This document shows, piece after piece, positions 52,077-61,666 of a stretch of DNA of 64,000 bases (the stretch's first letter is position 1; the number at the start of each line of letters is the position of its first letter). The translations under genes and the position numbers were made by a program. This DNA comes from Natribaculum breve. Its GTDB lineage: Archaea > Halobacteriota > Halobacteria > Halobacteriales > Natrialbaceae. The stretch is taken from assembly GCF_023008585.1 (NCBI RefSeq), contig NZ_CP095390.1:1488001-1552000 (forward strand). The letters are read 5' to 3'. A model generated the notes under the pieces. That model searched no databases. It worked only from the letters and a program-made list of their open reading frames with translations, and was not told where the DNA came from.

Positions 52077-53048
52077 TCACTCCGACGAGCCGTTGATCGT
52101 GGTGTGAGCTCCGATGAGCGCCCCAGCCAGGTCGAGGTCCTCGAGGTGGGTGTTCTCGTCGATGATCGACCGGCGGATGTCGGCGTTTTTGACCGTCGCG
52201 TCGGGGAAGATGATCGAGTAGTCGACGTGGGTGTCCTCGAGCGTCGCGCCGTCCATCACGTGGACGTTCTCGCCGACGGTCGCGTTCTCGAGGGTCGCGC
52301 TCTCGGCGACGAGCGAGTCGCCATCGAGGTGCCAGCCGACGGCGTCGAGGTAGCTTTCGGGGGTGCCGATGTCGAACCACGCCCCCTCGAAACAGAACGC
52401 GTAGGTCGGCTCGCGTTCCTGGAGCCACTGGACGAACCAGCCGGGCTCGTCGGGGTTGTTGTCCTCTTCGAGGTACGTCGAGAGCAGCGAGAGCGACTCG
52501 CGGGGGAAGGCATAGCAGGCGATGGAGACGAGCGTGCTCTTTGGATCCTCGGGTTTCTCCTGGAAGTCGACGACGCGGTCGTCCTCGAGTTCGACCAGGC
52601 CGTAGGACTTTGCCTTCTCGCGAGAGCCGACGTCGTAGGCGGCGAGCGTCGGCGCGTCTTTTTGCTCGAAGTAATCGAGAAAGTCAGCGACGTCGAAACT
52701 GATCAGGTTGTCACCCGCGATGACCAGCAGGTCGTCGTCGACGCCCTCGCGGTCGACCAGCTGGGCGAGCGCGCCGACGACGCCGAACTTCTCGTCTTCC
52801 TCGCTCGTCTCTTCGACCGAGAGCCGCGGTTTCTCGAACTCGCTGTCTGCGAGGTGAGCCTCGAAGTCCGCGGCGAACCGCTCGTTGGTGCTGACGTAGA
52901 CCTCCTCGATCCGGTCGTCGGCCTCGAGTTCGGCGAAGATGCGATCGACGACGGTCGACTCGCCGATCGGGAGGAACATCTTCGGCCGATGCTTCGTGAT
53001 CGGCCACATCCGAGTCGCGTACCCGCCAGCAAGAACGACGGCTTTCAT
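52077..53048 (-). CDS. Sugar nucleotidyltransferase (glucose-1-phosphate thymidylyl/uridylyltransferase-like)
   Basis: A 323-residue enzyme joining NTP and sugar-1-phosphate. The N-terminal Rossmann-like domain opens VVLAGGYATRMWPIT and RPKMFLPIG (residues 4-31), with VIAGDNLISFD (about 113) as the metal site and EKPEDPKSTLVSIACYAF (about 165). The C-terminal 90 residues form a left-handed beta-helix (ATLENATVGENVHVMDGATLEDTHVDYSII). The ATG at 53048 puts the fold at the N-terminus. Nucleotide and sugar specificity are open. Confidence 0.88.
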   Translation of the reverse strand: MKAVVLAGGYATRMWPITKHRPKMFLPIGESTVVDRIFAELEADDRIEEVYVSTNERFAADFEAHLADSEFEKPRLSVEETSEEDEKFGVVGALAQLVDREGVDDDLLVIAGDNLISFDVADFLDYFEQKDAPTLAAYDVGSREKAKSYGLVELEDDRVVDFQEKPEDPKSTLVSIACYAFPRESLSLLSTYLEEDNNPDEPGWFVQWLQEREPTYAFCFEGAWFDIGTPESYLDAVGWHLDGDSLVAESATLENATVGENVHVMDGATLEDTHVDYSIIFPDATVKNADIRRSIIDENTHLEDLDLAGALIGAHTTINGSSE

Positions 53049-53248
53049 GACGGATTGGTTCACCGTCGTGGAGTAAGTAGTTACGGTTTTAGGTCGTCCT
53101 AGATAGAACCCAGGTCGACTCTGTGTCCGGCGTGTATTCGGTTGCCCGGCCGAGATGCGGCCGAAGACGACTCGAGTCGCCGGCGACCCGTGATCGCGTC
53201 GGGCGTCGGGGAGAAGACGTATATCGACACGTCCCATCACCACCGGAC

Positions 53249-53539
53249 ATGCGCGAGGCAGACCGAACGACGCGGCGCAGGATACGCGAGTTTCTCTCCG
53301 ACGAACCCGCGACGCCGAGCGCGCTGGCGGCGAGGTTCGACCTCACGCCCGAGGCCGCGATGAGACACGTCGAGCACGTCGCCCACTCCGTCGAGGGGAA
53401 CGGAGAGCAGTTGCTCGTCGCGCCGCCGTCGTGCCGGGAGTGTGGCTTCGACGGCTTCGACGACCTGCTCAACCGGCCGTCTCGCTGTCCGGAGTGCAAG
53501 AGCGAGTCGGTCGACGAACCGACGTTCACGATCGAGTAG
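53249..53539 (+). CDS. Winged-helix regulator with C-terminal zinc ribbon
   Basis: A 96-residue protein: an HTH (TTRRRIREFLSDEPATPSALAARFDLTPEAAMRHVEHVAHSV, residues 7-49) then a ribbon with CRECGF (about 62) and CPECKS (about 80). This architecture is a common archaeal transcription-factor or transcription-accessory type. TATA-like CGTATATCG (53217-53225) fits a leaderless start at 53249. Confidence 0.82.
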   Translation: MREADRTTRRRIREFLSDEPATPSALAARFDLTPEAAMRHVEHVAHSVEGNGEQLLVAPPSCRECGFDGFDDLLNRPSRCPECKSESVDEPTFTIE

Positions 53540-53755
53540 CGCCGCCGTTCGATCGCCGAACCGACGGCACTCGACTGCCCGACCGACGACCCACCCAGGG
53601 TAGTGGGTCGCGTTTCGACACTCCTATTTACGGTGTCGGCTAGTACTGCATAGGAATCATCGGGCGTACAGTCGGGCCGCAGCCGCTCTCGATCTGGCGA
53701 TCGATCGCAGTCGCTTTCCGCCTCCGTCTGTACGTTCGAGACTGCTGGTACACGA

Positions 53756-54112
53756 ATGACGGATACCTCCGACCGAGATGGCGACTGTGCCGACGTCGCG
53801 CTGACGGTACTCGATCGCCTCGAGTGCGAAGACCTCCCCCCGGAAGCAGTCGACGCGGCGTTTCGGCTCCTCGCGGACCGTCGCCGCCGACTGTTGATCG
53901 AGGTCGTCAGGGCCCACGACGAGGCGCTCACGCTGCCGGACGTCGCAGAGGAAGTCGCACAGCGAGAGACCGGTCGATCGATCGTCGACCTCTCGCCGGA
54001 GCAGGTCAAGGAAGTGTACATCTCGCTCTATCACGACCACCTGCCACGGCTGGTCGACGCTGGCCTGCTCGAGTACGAACAGGAGCGGGACCTGGTCGCT
54101 CCCGGTTACTAG
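53756..54112 (+). CDS. DUF7344-like winged-helix protein
   Basis: A 118-residue protein with the pattern AFRLLADRRRRLLIEVV (about 35-51), a linker, then VKEVYISLYHDHLPRLVDAGLLEYEQERDLV (about 84-114), typical of the large haloarchaeal family of small winged-helix regulators. Its stop shares the palindrome CTAG with the stop of the convergent Rieske gene. Target genes unknown. Confidence 0.78.
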   Translation: MTDTSDRDGDCADVALTVLDRLECEDLPPEAVDAAFRLLADRRRRLLIEVVRAHDEALTLPDVAEEVAQRETGRSIVDLSPEQVKEVYISLYHDHLPRLVDAGLLEYEQERDLVAPGY

Positions 54113-54525
54113 AACTCGACGTTCGACTTCGACGCCCGGTCGAGGTCGTCTTTCTCGATGGGACCGGGACCGACGAACTCGTAGTCGTCGTCTGCCAGGT
54201 ACACCTCGCCGTCGTCGACCGTCACCTCGACGTCTGGCAGGTACGCGCCCTCGCAAGGGCCGTAGGTACACAGTCCCGTGTCGGATTCGAAGTACGCGCC
54301 GTGGTTCTCGCAGACGATCTCGCCGTTGCGCATCGGTGCGCCGGACCCCTTGTCGAGGTGGATGTGGGTGAAGTGCTGGCAGTAGTTGAGCCACCCAGCG
54401 ACGTCGCCGTTCTGTCGCACGAGAATCGCTTCTCTCACCTCGTCGGTCTCGACGTCTCGAAGCCGAAAGAGGTGCGTGGTGTCGTCCGGAACTGCCTCGA
54501 GGTCGGTGATCCGATCGTCGTCCAT
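54109..54525 (-). CDS. Rieske 2Fe-2S domain protein
   Basis: A 138-residue Rieske ferredoxin. Cluster ligands are CQH (about residue 48; NYCQHFTHIHL) and CENHG (about 70). The rest is beta-rich and acidic, with no membrane helix, so it is probably a soluble electron carrier. The ATG at 54525 follows TATA box CGTATAAGTC on the minus strand (54547-54556). It is divergent from the saccharopine-dehydrogenase-like gene. Confidence 0.88.
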   Translation of the reverse strand: MDDDRITDLEAVPDDTTHLFRLRDVETDEVREAILVRQNGDVAGWLNYCQHFTHIHLDKGSGAPMRNGEIVCENHGAYFESDTGLCTYGPCEGAYLPDVEVTVDDGEVYLADDDYEFVGPGPIEKDDLDRASKSNVEF

Positions 54526-54616
54526 CGTCGGCGGATATCGACCGATCGGACTTATACGGTCGGATATCGGCTCGCACCGGGCCAACGTTTACCGTGCCGC
54601 CTGCAGAACGCCCGCC

Positions 54617-55678
54617 ATGGACGACCTCCTCGTCTACGGTTCGTACGGCTACACGGGTCGGTTGATCGCACGCGAAGCCGTCTCGCGGGGAGGTGCGCCG
54701 GTCGTCGCCGGCCGCGACGCAGAGCGGGTCACGGCCCTGGCCGACGCCCTCGGCGTCGAGGGGCGAGCGTTCGGCCTCGAGTCGGACGTCGCCACACACC
54801 TCGACGGCTTCGCGGCCGTCTGCAACTGCGCCGGGCCGTTCGTCGACACCTGCGATCCGCTGGTCGAGGCGTGTCTCGAGACCAGGACGGACTACCTCGA
54901 CGTTACGGGTGAGGTAGCGGTATTCGAACGACTCGGCGGCCAGAACGGGCGGGCAGAGCGAGCGGGGGTGACGCTCCTCCCGGGCGTCGGGTTCGACGTC
55001 GTCCCCTCTGACTGCCTGGCGACGTACCTCCACGAACGGCTCCCGTCGGCGGACGACCTCGCGGTTGGGGTCACGAACTGGGGGTCGCTCTCTCGCGGGA
55101 CGCTGGTGACGGCGATACGGAACCTCGGAAGCGGTGGCGTCGTCCGCCGCAACGGTCGACTCATCCGCGTGCCGACGGCCTACGACACCCGCACGTTCGA
55201 CTTCGGACGCGGGCCGACGACGACCGTCACGGTCCCACTCGGCGACGTCGTGACGGCCGCTCACAGCACCGGCGTCGAGAACGTCGCCGTCTACGTCGAC
55301 CTGCCGGATCCCGTGATCCGCGCGATGAAGGCCGGACGCCCACTCGAGTCGCTGCTGGGAAGCTGGCCGATCAGGCGGTGTCTCGAGCGAGTGGTCGAAA
55401 CCACCGTCGACGGCCCGGACGCGGCCGAACGGGAACACGGCGAGGCGGTCGTCCAGGCGGCAGTGACCGACGGCGACCGAACCGAACGCGCACGCCTGTG
55501 GACGCCGAACACGTACGCGCTGACGGCCGACGCCGCGGTCAGCGCGGCCCAGCGCGTGCTCGAGGGGGACGTCCCGTCGGGGTATCAGACGCCGTCGACG
55601 GCTTTCGGTCACGAGTTCGTCCTCGACCTCGAGGGGGTCGAGCGCGAACTGCTCCCGTCGCCGAGGCAGGTTCAGTAG
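54617..55678 (+). CDS. Saccharopine dehydrogenase-like oxidoreductase
   Basis: A 353-residue Rossmann protein of the saccharopine-dehydrogenase-like / trans-acting enoyl reductase family: LVYGSYGYTGRLIAREAVSRG (residues 5-25), VVAGRD, VCNCAGPFVDTC (about 76), YLDVTGEVAVFE (about 94), GVGFDVVPSDCLATYL (about 125). Members reduce enoyl lipids or are of unknown function. TTTACCGT (54587-54594) is TATA-like and suits a leaderless start. It overlaps the end of pabC by 7 bases. Confidence 0.85.
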   Translation: MDDLLVYGSYGYTGRLIAREAVSRGGAPVVAGRDAERVTALADALGVEGRAFGLESDVATHLDGFAAVCNCAGPFVDTCDPLVEACLETRTDYLDVTGEVAVFERLGGQNGRAERAGVTLLPGVGFDVVPSDCLATYLHERLPSADDLAVGVTNWGSLSRGTLVTAIRNLGSGGVVRRNGRLIRVPTAYDTRTFDFGRGPTTTVTVPLGDVVTAAHSTGVENVAVYVDLPDPVIRAMKAGRPLESLLGSWPIRRCLERVVETTVDGPDAAEREHGEAVVQAAVTDGDRTERARLWTPNTYALTADAAVSAAQRVLEGDVPSGYQTPSTAFGHEFVLDLEGVERELLPSPRQVQ

Positions 55679-56538
55679 TGCTCGTTCTCGACGCGTTTGT
55701 CGAACAGTCGCGCGAGCAGGTCCGTCACCGGTCCGCCGCCGACGTCGATGCCGTCGACCGATTCGACGGGGCGAATCTCCCACGAGGAGTTCGTGAGAAA
55801 GACCTCCTCGGCCTCGCGAACCTCGGCCGGCTCGTACCACTTCTCGTGGGTCGGAATCCCGGCCTCTGCCGCCAGCTCGAGGACGACACGTCTGGTGACT
55901 CCCGGGAGCACGGGGCCGTCGGTCGTCGGCGTGTGGAGCCCGTCGTCGGCGACGAAGAAGACGTTGCTCGTCGCCCCCTCCGCGACGTAGCCCTCGAGGT
56001 CGCGGATCAGCGCCTCGTCGGCGTCGTACAGCTCCTGACGGGCGAGAATCCCGTTTATGTAGTTGTGCGTCTTCGCCGTCGACGGGATCGCCTCGTCGGG
56101 CACGCGGCGCGTCCGGACCGTCTGGAGCGTCGCCGGCCCGTCCCAGACGGGGTCGCCCTCGAGGCCGCCACGCGGGAGCGGGTCGACGGAGACGACGACC
56201 GTCGGATCGACCTCGGGACGGGGAGTGAGCTTCCCTGGCTGGACGCCGCGCGTGATCGAGAGCCGCGCCGAGGCGTCCTCGAGGTCGTTCGCCGCGAGCG
56301 TCTCGTCGATCCGCGCCCGAAGATCCGCCCGCGAGAGGCCGTGCTCGAGGGAGAGCGCCTCGCAGGTGCGCTCGAGGCGGTCGGCGTGTGCGTCCCACTC
56401 GAACACCGTCCCGCCGTAGACGCGTACGGTCTCGAACGCGCCGTCGCCGTACCGGAAGCCGCGATCGGCGACGGACACCGTCGCCTCGCTGGCTGGAACG
56501 AGGTCGCCGTTTACGTGATAGATGCGCTCGTCGCTCAT
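55672..56538 (-). CDS. pabC: Aminotransferase class IV, 4-amino-4-deoxychorismate lyase-like (PabC)
   Basis: A 288-residue PLP enzyme. The catalytic Lys lies in STAKTHNYINGILARQE (about residue 159), and VAEGATSNVFFVADD (about 187) and GPVLPGVTRRVVLELA (about 210) bind PLP phosphate and close the site. Fold type IV also includes branched-chain aminotransferases; the ATG overlaps the amidotransferase stop and the synthase gene is next, so release of p-aminobenzoate from aminodeoxychorismate is the favoured role. Confidence 0.85.
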   Translation of the reverse strand: MSDERIYHVNGDLVPASEATVSVADRGFRYGDGAFETVRVYGGTVFEWDAHADRLERTCEALSLEHGLSRADLRARIDETLAANDLEDASARLSITRGVQPGKLTPRPEVDPTVVVSVDPLPRGGLEGDPVWDGPATLQTVRTRRVPDEAIPSTAKTHNYINGILARQELYDADEALIRDLEGYVAEGATSNVFFVADDGLHTPTTDGPVLPGVTRRVVLELAAEAGIPTHEKWYEPAEVREAEEVFLTNSSWEIRPVESVDGIDVGGGPVTDLLARLFDKRVENEHY

Positions 56539-57335
56539 CGACGCTCACCGGCGCGTTCGGCCGCGAGTGCACAGAAGTTTTCGACCAGCCGCTTGCCGAC
56601 CTCGAGCGAGATCGACTCGCCGCTCGTCCCGTCGCCGGTCGTGCCGTCGTCGACCTCGCGCGTGAGGATGCTCTCGGGGTGGAACTGAACTCCAACGTGG
56701 GGTTTCTCGCGGTGACGGACCGCCATCAGCACCTCGCGTTCGTCTACGGTCTGGGCCGTCTCGAGCAGGCAGTCGGGCAGATCCGCCCGTTCGACGGCCA
56801 GCGAGTGGTAGCGTCCGACCTGGAACCGGTCGGGCAGTCCCGCGAAGATTCCGTCGCCGTCGTGGGCGACGACGGAGGGCTTGCCGTGGACGACCTCGGG
56901 TGCGTGGACGACGGGCGCGCCGTGGGCGGCACACAGCGCCTGGTGACCGAGACAGACTCCCAGGATGGGGTAGTCGGTCTCGGCGAACAGCGGGATCGAG
57001 ACGCCGGCGTCCGCCGGCGTTCCGGGGCCGGGCGAGACGACGATGCCCGTCGGATCGAGGTCGTAGACGCCCTCGAGGCCGATCTGGTCGTTGCGACGGA
57101 CGATCACCTCGTCGGCGACCTCGCCGACGTACTGGACGAGGTTGTAGACGAACGAGTCGTAGTTGTCGATCACCAGCAACCGTTTGCGCTGCGGTCTGTC
57201 ACGCTGGTGGCTTCGCCACACAGCGCGACGTCCCTCGGCAAAAGGTTGATCAAAACCCTTCCTCCCTCCCTCCGGTCGGTCGTCGGGCCGCTCGCTCGCG
57301 TTCGCTCGCTCACGGGCACTGCACTCGTCGCTCAT
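56535..57335 (-). CDS. pabA: Glutamine amidotransferase subunit (PabA/TrpG type) with N-terminal extension
   Basis: A 266-residue class-I amidotransferase: [20 protein letters not shown] begins the usual fold at about residue 53; nucleophile Cys in [14 protein letters not shown] (about 136) and His-Glu in [10 protein letters not shown] (about 221). The first 52 residues are an arginine-rich, low-complexity extension encoded by palindromic DNA; family members start at the fold. The ATG at 57335 overlaps the stop of the synthase gene, and no closer ATG exists before the core, so the extension is either translated or a GTG/TTG start near 57180 is used. Confidence 0.88.
   Translation of the reverse strand: MSDECSARERANASERPDDRPEGGRKGFDQPFAEGRRAVWRSHQRDRPQRKRLLVIDNYDSFVYNLVQYVGEVADEVIVRRNDQIGLEGVYDLDPTGIVVSPGPGTPADAGVSIPLFAETDYPILGVCLGHQALCAAHGAPVVHAPEVVHGKPSVVAHDGDGIFAGLPDRFQVGRYHSLAVERADLPDCLLETAQTVDEREVLMAVRHREKPHVGVQFHPESILTREVDDGTTGDGTSGESISLEVGKRLVENFCALAAERAGERR
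57195..57325. repeat. Palindromic insert at the 5' end of pabA
   Basis: GTGGC-TTC-GCCAC at 57207-57219 lies within a longer imperfect palindrome (57203-57224), and 57290-57312 is an iterated CGCTCGCTCG/CGAGCGAACG sequence. Its arginine-rich translation is unlike either neighbouring protein. The TTC-loop hairpin resembles that inside the radical SAM gene at 15583. Confidence 0.45.
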
Positions 57336-58978
57336 GGTCGATCACCTTCGTCGGCCTCGAGTGCCATCGCCGCCCGGTCGCCGAGGGCGTCGTCGACCGC
57401 CGTAATCAGTGCTCGCGCCTTGTCGAGCGTCTCGTCGTACTCGCGGTACGGATCGGAGTCGTGGACGATCCCCGCACCGACCCGCAGGTGGTACTCGTCG
57501 CCGTGGCGGACGAGCGTCCGGATCACGATGTTCAGGGTCGCCCGGCCGTCGAACCCGAAGATTCCCACGCTGCCGGTGTACGGCCCTCGCCGCGTGGCCT
57601 CGAGTTCGTCGATGATCTCCATCGTTCGGGGCTTCGGTGCGCCGGTGATCGTTCCGCCGGGGAAGACGGCGGCGATGGCGTCGGCGAGCGTCGCACCCTC
57701 GCGAAGCCGGCCGGTCACGTTCGAGACCAGGTGCATGACTTCGGAGTAACGGTCGACCCGTCGGTACTCGTCGACCGCGACGCTGCCGTAGGCACACACC
57801 TTCCCGAGGTCGTTTCGCTCGAGATCGACGAGCATCGCGTGCTCGGCCCGCTCTTTCTCGTCGCCGAGCAGGTCGGCCTCGAGGCGCTCGTCCTCGGCTG
57901 CAGTCTCCCCGCGTGGCCGGGTGCCGGCGATCGGTTCCGTCCGGACGACGTCGCCGTCGCGCTCTCGCTGACGCCGCCCGCTCGAGTCTGTCGAGGCGCG
58001 TGACGGTGCGCGCTCGAGCAGGAGTTCGGGGCTCGCGCTCACGAGTTCCGCGCCGCGAAACTCGAGCAGACAGGAGTAGGGCGCGGGGTTCACTCGACGA
58101 AGCGCGTCGTAGGCGGCGACCGGGTGGACGGCCGCCGGCGCGACGAGTCGCTGGGAGACGTTCGCCTGGAAGGTGTCTCCGTCGCGGACGTACGCTTTGA
58201 CCCGGCGGACGCGGTCGGCGAACGCCTCGCGACCGCAGTCGCTCTCGAACGTGACCGCCGGCGCTGAGACGGGCGGGTCGTCTATCGACGGCTCCCCGTC
58301 GAGGGTACGGCGGGCGAGATCGAGCGCCCGCTCGCGACCCCGTTCGTACGCCGCGTCCGGGTCGTCACCGACGCGCGGACAGGCCGCGATTCGCAGCGTC
58401 GTCTCGCCGTCGTCGGAACTTCTCGAGTTCTGATTGGTCGTGTCGGTCGGTTCCTCCCACGCCGCGAGCCGATCGTAGACGGCGACCTCGAGTCGCGGTA
58501 ACCGGCGGTCGTCGACGGCCGACCCGGGCAACTCCTCGAGTTCGCGGGCGACGTCGTAGGAGAGCCAGCCGATCGCACCGCAGGGGTAGGGGATCGAACA
58601 GTCGCCGCGGGAGAGCGCGTCGCCCTCGAGCAGTCCTTCGAGCGCTGCAAGCGTCGGGGAGCGGTCGTCGCTCGCTCGAGCGACGGCGTCCGGGCCGACG
58701 GTGAGTCGGTCGACGGGATCGACGCCGAAGTAGCCCCAGCCGGGCTGTCCGCCGGTCGTCTCGAGGAATGCGCCGTCGGCGTCGGCTCCGCCCCGGGCAC
58801 GACGGTAGGCGAGAAAGGGGTCGTCCACCCGGACGCGAACTTCGACGGGGACGCGGACGCTTTCGACGCCCCGCTCGGGCGGGGTTCGGGTTTCGTCGCC
58901 CGGTTCGTAACCACCGGGTGCGTCGGCGACGGCCGAGCGGAACGAGTCGGCCGTCGTGACGACGTACGGCTCGGTCAT
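57332..58978 (-). CDS. pabB: Aminodeoxychorismate synthase component I / chorismate-binding enzyme (PabB)
   Basis: A 548-residue chorismate-utilising enzyme. Conserved segments: [19 protein letters not shown] (about 285), [12 protein letters not shown] (about 372), [24 protein letters not shown] (about 393-416), [12 protein letters not shown] (about 438), [18 protein letters not shown] (about 464). TrpE-type anthranilate synthases look alike; the following amidotransferase and PabC-like genes favour p-aminobenzoate synthesis. Two hydrophilic inserts (about 195-207 and 352-368) are haloarchaeal-style. The ATG at 58978 is preferred over a longer arginine-rich frame. Confidence 0.88.
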   Translation of the reverse strand: MTEPYVVTTADSFRSAVADAPGGYEPGDETRTPPERGVESVRVPVEVRVRVDDPFLAYRRARGGADADGAFLETTGGQPGWGYFGVDPVDRLTVGPDAVARASDDRSPTLAALEGLLEGDALSRGDCSIPYPCGAIGWLSYDVARELEELPGSAVDDRRLPRLEVAVYDRLAAWEEPTDTTNQNSRSSDDGETTLRIAACPRVGDDPDAAYERGRERALDLARRTLDGEPSIDDPPVSAPAVTFESDCGREAFADRVRRVKAYVRDGDTFQANVSQRLVAPAAVHPVAAYDALRRVNPAPYSCLLEFRGAELVSASPELLLERAPSRASTDSSGRRQRERDGDVVRTEPIAGTRPRGETAAEDERLEADLLGDEKERAEHAMLVDLERNDLGKVCAYGSVAVDEYRRVDRYSEVMHLVSNVTGRLREGATLADAIAAVFPGGTITGAPKPRTMEIIDELEATRRGPYTGSVGIFGFDGRATLNIVIRTLVRHGDEYHLRVGAGIVHDSDPYREYDETLDKARALITAVDDALGDRAAMALEADEGDRP

Positions 58979-59075
58979 GCCGAGAACCTGGCAGGGGTCG
59001 CGTAACCGTCTTGCGGTTCGTTCGATCTCACCGGGAAAACGGGCGTCTGCGCTGTCGACTCGAACGTCCGATCCG

Positions 59076-59651
59076 CTAGCGGACTTCCGCCCGGTCGATC
59101 CAGCCCTGGATGCGCGTCTCCGAGATGTCCGTCTGCTCGGCAAGTTCGGCCGCGTCTGCGGCCGCGAGTTCGCCGACGGTCTCGACGCCGGCGCCGGCGA
59201 GGCGGTCGGCGTAGGCCGGACCGATGCCCTTGATCTCGTCGACCGGTTCCGGGTTCGGTTCGGGTTCGGGCTCGGGTTCGGGTTCGGGTTCCGATTCAGG
59301 CTCGGACTCCGATTCCACGTCGGGTTCGGGTTCCGACTCGAGATCGGACTCCGGTTCTGGTTCGGGTTCTGACTCCGGTTCCACGTCGGTTTCGGCCGAC
59401 TCCGCTTCTTCGACCGGACTCTCGGCCGGTTCAGATTCCGACTCGGGAGTACTCGTGGTCGAGAAGTCGACGGCGTTCTCGTCGGACGGCGACGAGACGG
59501 GTCGGCTCGAGTCGGGTCGGCTCGAGTCGGCCGTCGCGTCGGATCGGCCGCTCTCGCGTTCGACGGTCACACCCACGTCCCGCTCTCGCCGACGGTCCGA
59601 CCGGGAGTCGCCGAGCCCCAGCAGCGACTTCAGTTTCTGGAGGATCGCCAT
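59076..59651 (-). CDS. Helix-hairpin-helix protein with Ser/Glu/Pro repeat linker
   Basis: A 191-residue protein. [15 protein letters not shown] at the N-terminus could be an amphipathic helix. Residues about 65-140 are an ESEPEP-type low-complexity linker. The C-terminal 55 residues are a helix-hairpin-helix module ([24 protein letters not shown], then [15 protein letters not shown]), related to domains that bind DNA or serve in rRNA/protein complexes. The ATG at 59651 is the only reasonable start. Confidence 0.78.
   Translation of the reverse strand: MAILQKLKSLLGLGDSRSDRRRERDVGVTVERESGRSDATADSSRPDSSRPVSSPSDENAVDFSTTSTPESESEPAESPVEEAESAETDVEPESEPEPEPESDLESEPEPDVESESEPESEPEPEPEPEPEPNPEPVDEIKGIGPAYADRLAGAGVETVGELAAADAAELAEQTDISETRIQGWIDRAEVR
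59236..59440. repeat. Hexanucleotide-like simple repeat (TTCGGG family) inside HhH gene
   Basis: Iterated GGTTCG, GGCTCG and GGTTCC hexamers, densest at 59246-59300, encode alternating Glu-Pro and Glu-Ser. Every hexamer keeps the frame, so slippage would alter linker length without breaking the gene. Confidence 0.8.
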
Positions 59652-59726
59652 TACCTCGACGTAGAGGGTTGTCACACTTAAAGTCGTTTGATCGTGGCAG
59701 TAACGCTACTCGAACAGTCTCCCGGG

Positions 59727-60530
59727 CTACAGCCTCGACCGCAGCGCGTCGTTCATCGCCTCGACGGGCGCGGATTCGCCCGTCCACCGCTCGAACGCCT
59801 CGACGCCCTGGTAGAGGAGCATCCACGCGCCGTCGACCGTCGTCGCTCCTCGCTCGCTCGCCTCGCGAAGCAGGCGCGTCTCGAGCGGGCTGTAGACCGC
59901 GTCGAGCACCGTCAGGTCGGCGTGTAACGCCTCGGCCGGGACCGGCGAGACGTCCTCTTCCATCCCGACGCTGGTCGCGTTCACGAGGACGTCGGCGTCG
60001 GAAAGCAGGTCAGAGAGCGACTCGAGGCCGTGACCCGACGCGTTCGGGACCGCCGCCGCGAGGTCGTGTGCGCGCGACTCGGTCCGGTTTGCGATCGCGA
60101 CGGTCGCGCCCGCGTCGGCGAGGCCGAAAGAGATCGCGCGACCCGCACCGCCTGCGCCGACGACGACGGCCGTCGCCCCCTCGAGGTCGGCGTCGCCGCG
60201 CTCGAGCGCCCGAATCGCGCCGGCAGCGTCGGTGTTGTGGCCCGTCGGCGTCCCCTCGCCCGAGAAGTCGATCGTGTTGACCGCGCCGATCCGCGAGGCC
60301 AGATCGTCGGGGTCGACGTACGCGAGGACGTCTTGCTTGAACGGGATCGTCACGTTCAACCCCCGAATTCCGAGCGCGTCGGCGCCGCGTATCGCCGACT
60401 CGAGGTCGTCCGGGGCGGGCTCGAAGGTGACGTACCGCGCGTCGAGACCGAGTTCGTGGTACGCAGCCTCGTGCATCGGCGGCGACAGCGAGTGACCCAC
60501 CGGATTGCCGAGTAGACCGAAGACGTGCAT
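59727..60530 (-). CDS. aroE: Shikimate dehydrogenase
   Basis: A 267-residue NADP enzyme reducing 3-dehydroshikimate. [20 protein letters not shown] (residues 3-22) binds shikimate, with catalytic Lys in [10 protein letters not shown] (about 65) and Asp in GHNTDAAG (about 101). The nucleotide-binding loop is [20 protein letters not shown] (about 121). The closing [19 protein letters not shown] is conserved. It lies in the same direction as the pab genes, linking two chorismate steps. Confidence 0.95.
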   Translation of the reverse strand: MHVFGLLGNPVGHSLSPPMHEAAYHELGLDARYVTFEPAPDDLESAIRGADALGIRGLNVTIPFKQDVLAYVDPDDLASRIGAVNTIDFSGEGTPTGHNTDAAGAIRALERGDADLEGATAVVVGAGGAGRAISFGLADAGATVAIANRTESRAHDLAAAVPNASGHGLESLSDLLSDADVLVNATSVGMEEDVSPVPAEALHADLTVLDAVYSPLETRLLREASERGATTVDGAWMLLYQGVEAFERWTGESAPVEAMNDALRSRL

Positions 60531-60646
60531 ACTCGCACTCGAGGCGGCGGGGGCATAATCGGTCCGACTCCGGCAGCGTTTCGAGCGACGGACACGGCGA
60601 ATCGCGTTTCGCACCGCTTATACGACCCTCGAGAGTACTTCCGCGC

Positions 60647-61594
60647 ATGCTCCTCGAGGGGGTCGCCCGCTATCTGTTACTGCTGGTTGGCGGCGTCGTC
60701 GCGCTGTACGCCGGTGCCGAGTTGCTCGTCGCCGGTGCGAGACGACTCGCGCTCGGCCTCGGCCTCCGGGCGGCGACCGTCGGCGTGACGATCGTCGCCT
60801 TCGCGACGACCGCCCCCGAGTTGTTCGTCTCGATCATCGGCGCACTCGAGGTTTCGACGGACATCGGACTGGGCGCGATCGTCGGTTCGAACGTCGCGAA
60901 CATCGGCCTCGTCCTGGGCGTGTCGGCCCTGATCAGCCCGCTGACGATCAGCGACACCACGATGCGCCGACACGTCCCCTTCATGGTGCTCGCCGCGGTG
61001 TTGTTACCGATCCTCGGGCTGGACGGCCGGATCGGCCGACTCGAGGGCCTGCTCTTCTTGTTCGTCCTCGCCGGATTTACGGCCTACTTGCTGTACTACC
61101 TCGGAGCCGACCCCGCACCGGCGGTTGACGACCCCGACGCGGGAGCGGGGATCGCTGCTCGCGACGTCGTGTTCGTGATCGGCGGACTGCTCGTGCTCGT
61201 ACTCGGGTCGCGCTGGCTCATCAGCGGCGGTCGCGGCATTCTCGCCGCGATGGGCTTTTCGGACCTGTTCATCGGGCTGACCGTCCTCGCACTCGGCACC
61301 TCGCTGCCGGAACTCGCAGCGTCGGTCGTCGGCGCGGTCCGGGGTCACGCCGAGTTCTCGGTCGGCAACGTCGTCGGCTCGAACATCTACAACGTCCTGG
61401 CGGTGCTGGGCGTCGTCGCACTGATCGCCCCCATCTCCATCTCCACGAGCACGCTTCGATTCGAACTTCCCGCGATGGTCGCGTTCACGCTCGGGCTGGT
61501 CGCGATGATGTCCGTCGGCGATCGGTTGACGCGCGTCGACGGTGCGATCCTCGTCGCGGGATACGGCGCGTTCGTCTACCTGTTGTTCCCGTGA
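60647..61594 (+). CDS. Sodium/calcium exchanger (CaCA, YrbG-like)
   Basis: A 315-residue membrane antiporter with about ten helices in two inverted repeats. The alpha-repeat signatures are visible: ATTAPELFVSIIGAL with GSNVANIGLVLG in the first half and GTSLPELAASVVGAV with GSNIYNVLAVLG in the second; the Glu residues bind Ca2+. TATA box GCTTATACG (60616-60624) suits a leaderless ATG at 60647. Confidence 0.93.
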   Translation: MLLEGVARYLLLLVGGVVALYAGAELLVAGARRLALGLGLRAATVGVTIVAFATTAPELFVSIIGALEVSTDIGLGAIVGSNVANIGLVLGVSALISPLTISDTTMRRHVPFMVLAAVLLPILGLDGRIGRLEGLLFLFVLAGFTAYLLYYLGADPAPAVDDPDAGAGIAARDVVFVIGGLLVLVLGSRWLISGGRGILAAMGFSDLFIGLTVLALGTSLPELAASVVGAVRGHAEFSVGNVVGSNIYNVLAVLGVVALIAPISISTSTLRFELPAMVAFTLGLVAMMSVGDRLTRVDGAILVAGYGAFVYLLFP

Positions 61595-61666
61595 GCGCAG
61601 TCGACGCTGACGCTACCTGACCTCGTGATCACACGAAAACGACGGTCGTGGCGGCACAATCGGCCG

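Noticed and set aside
53657-56695. A 1012-codon minus-strand frame
   Set aside because: It crosses several well-supported genes on both strands (Rieske, saccharopine-dehydrogenase-like, pabC) and has arginine-rich composition.
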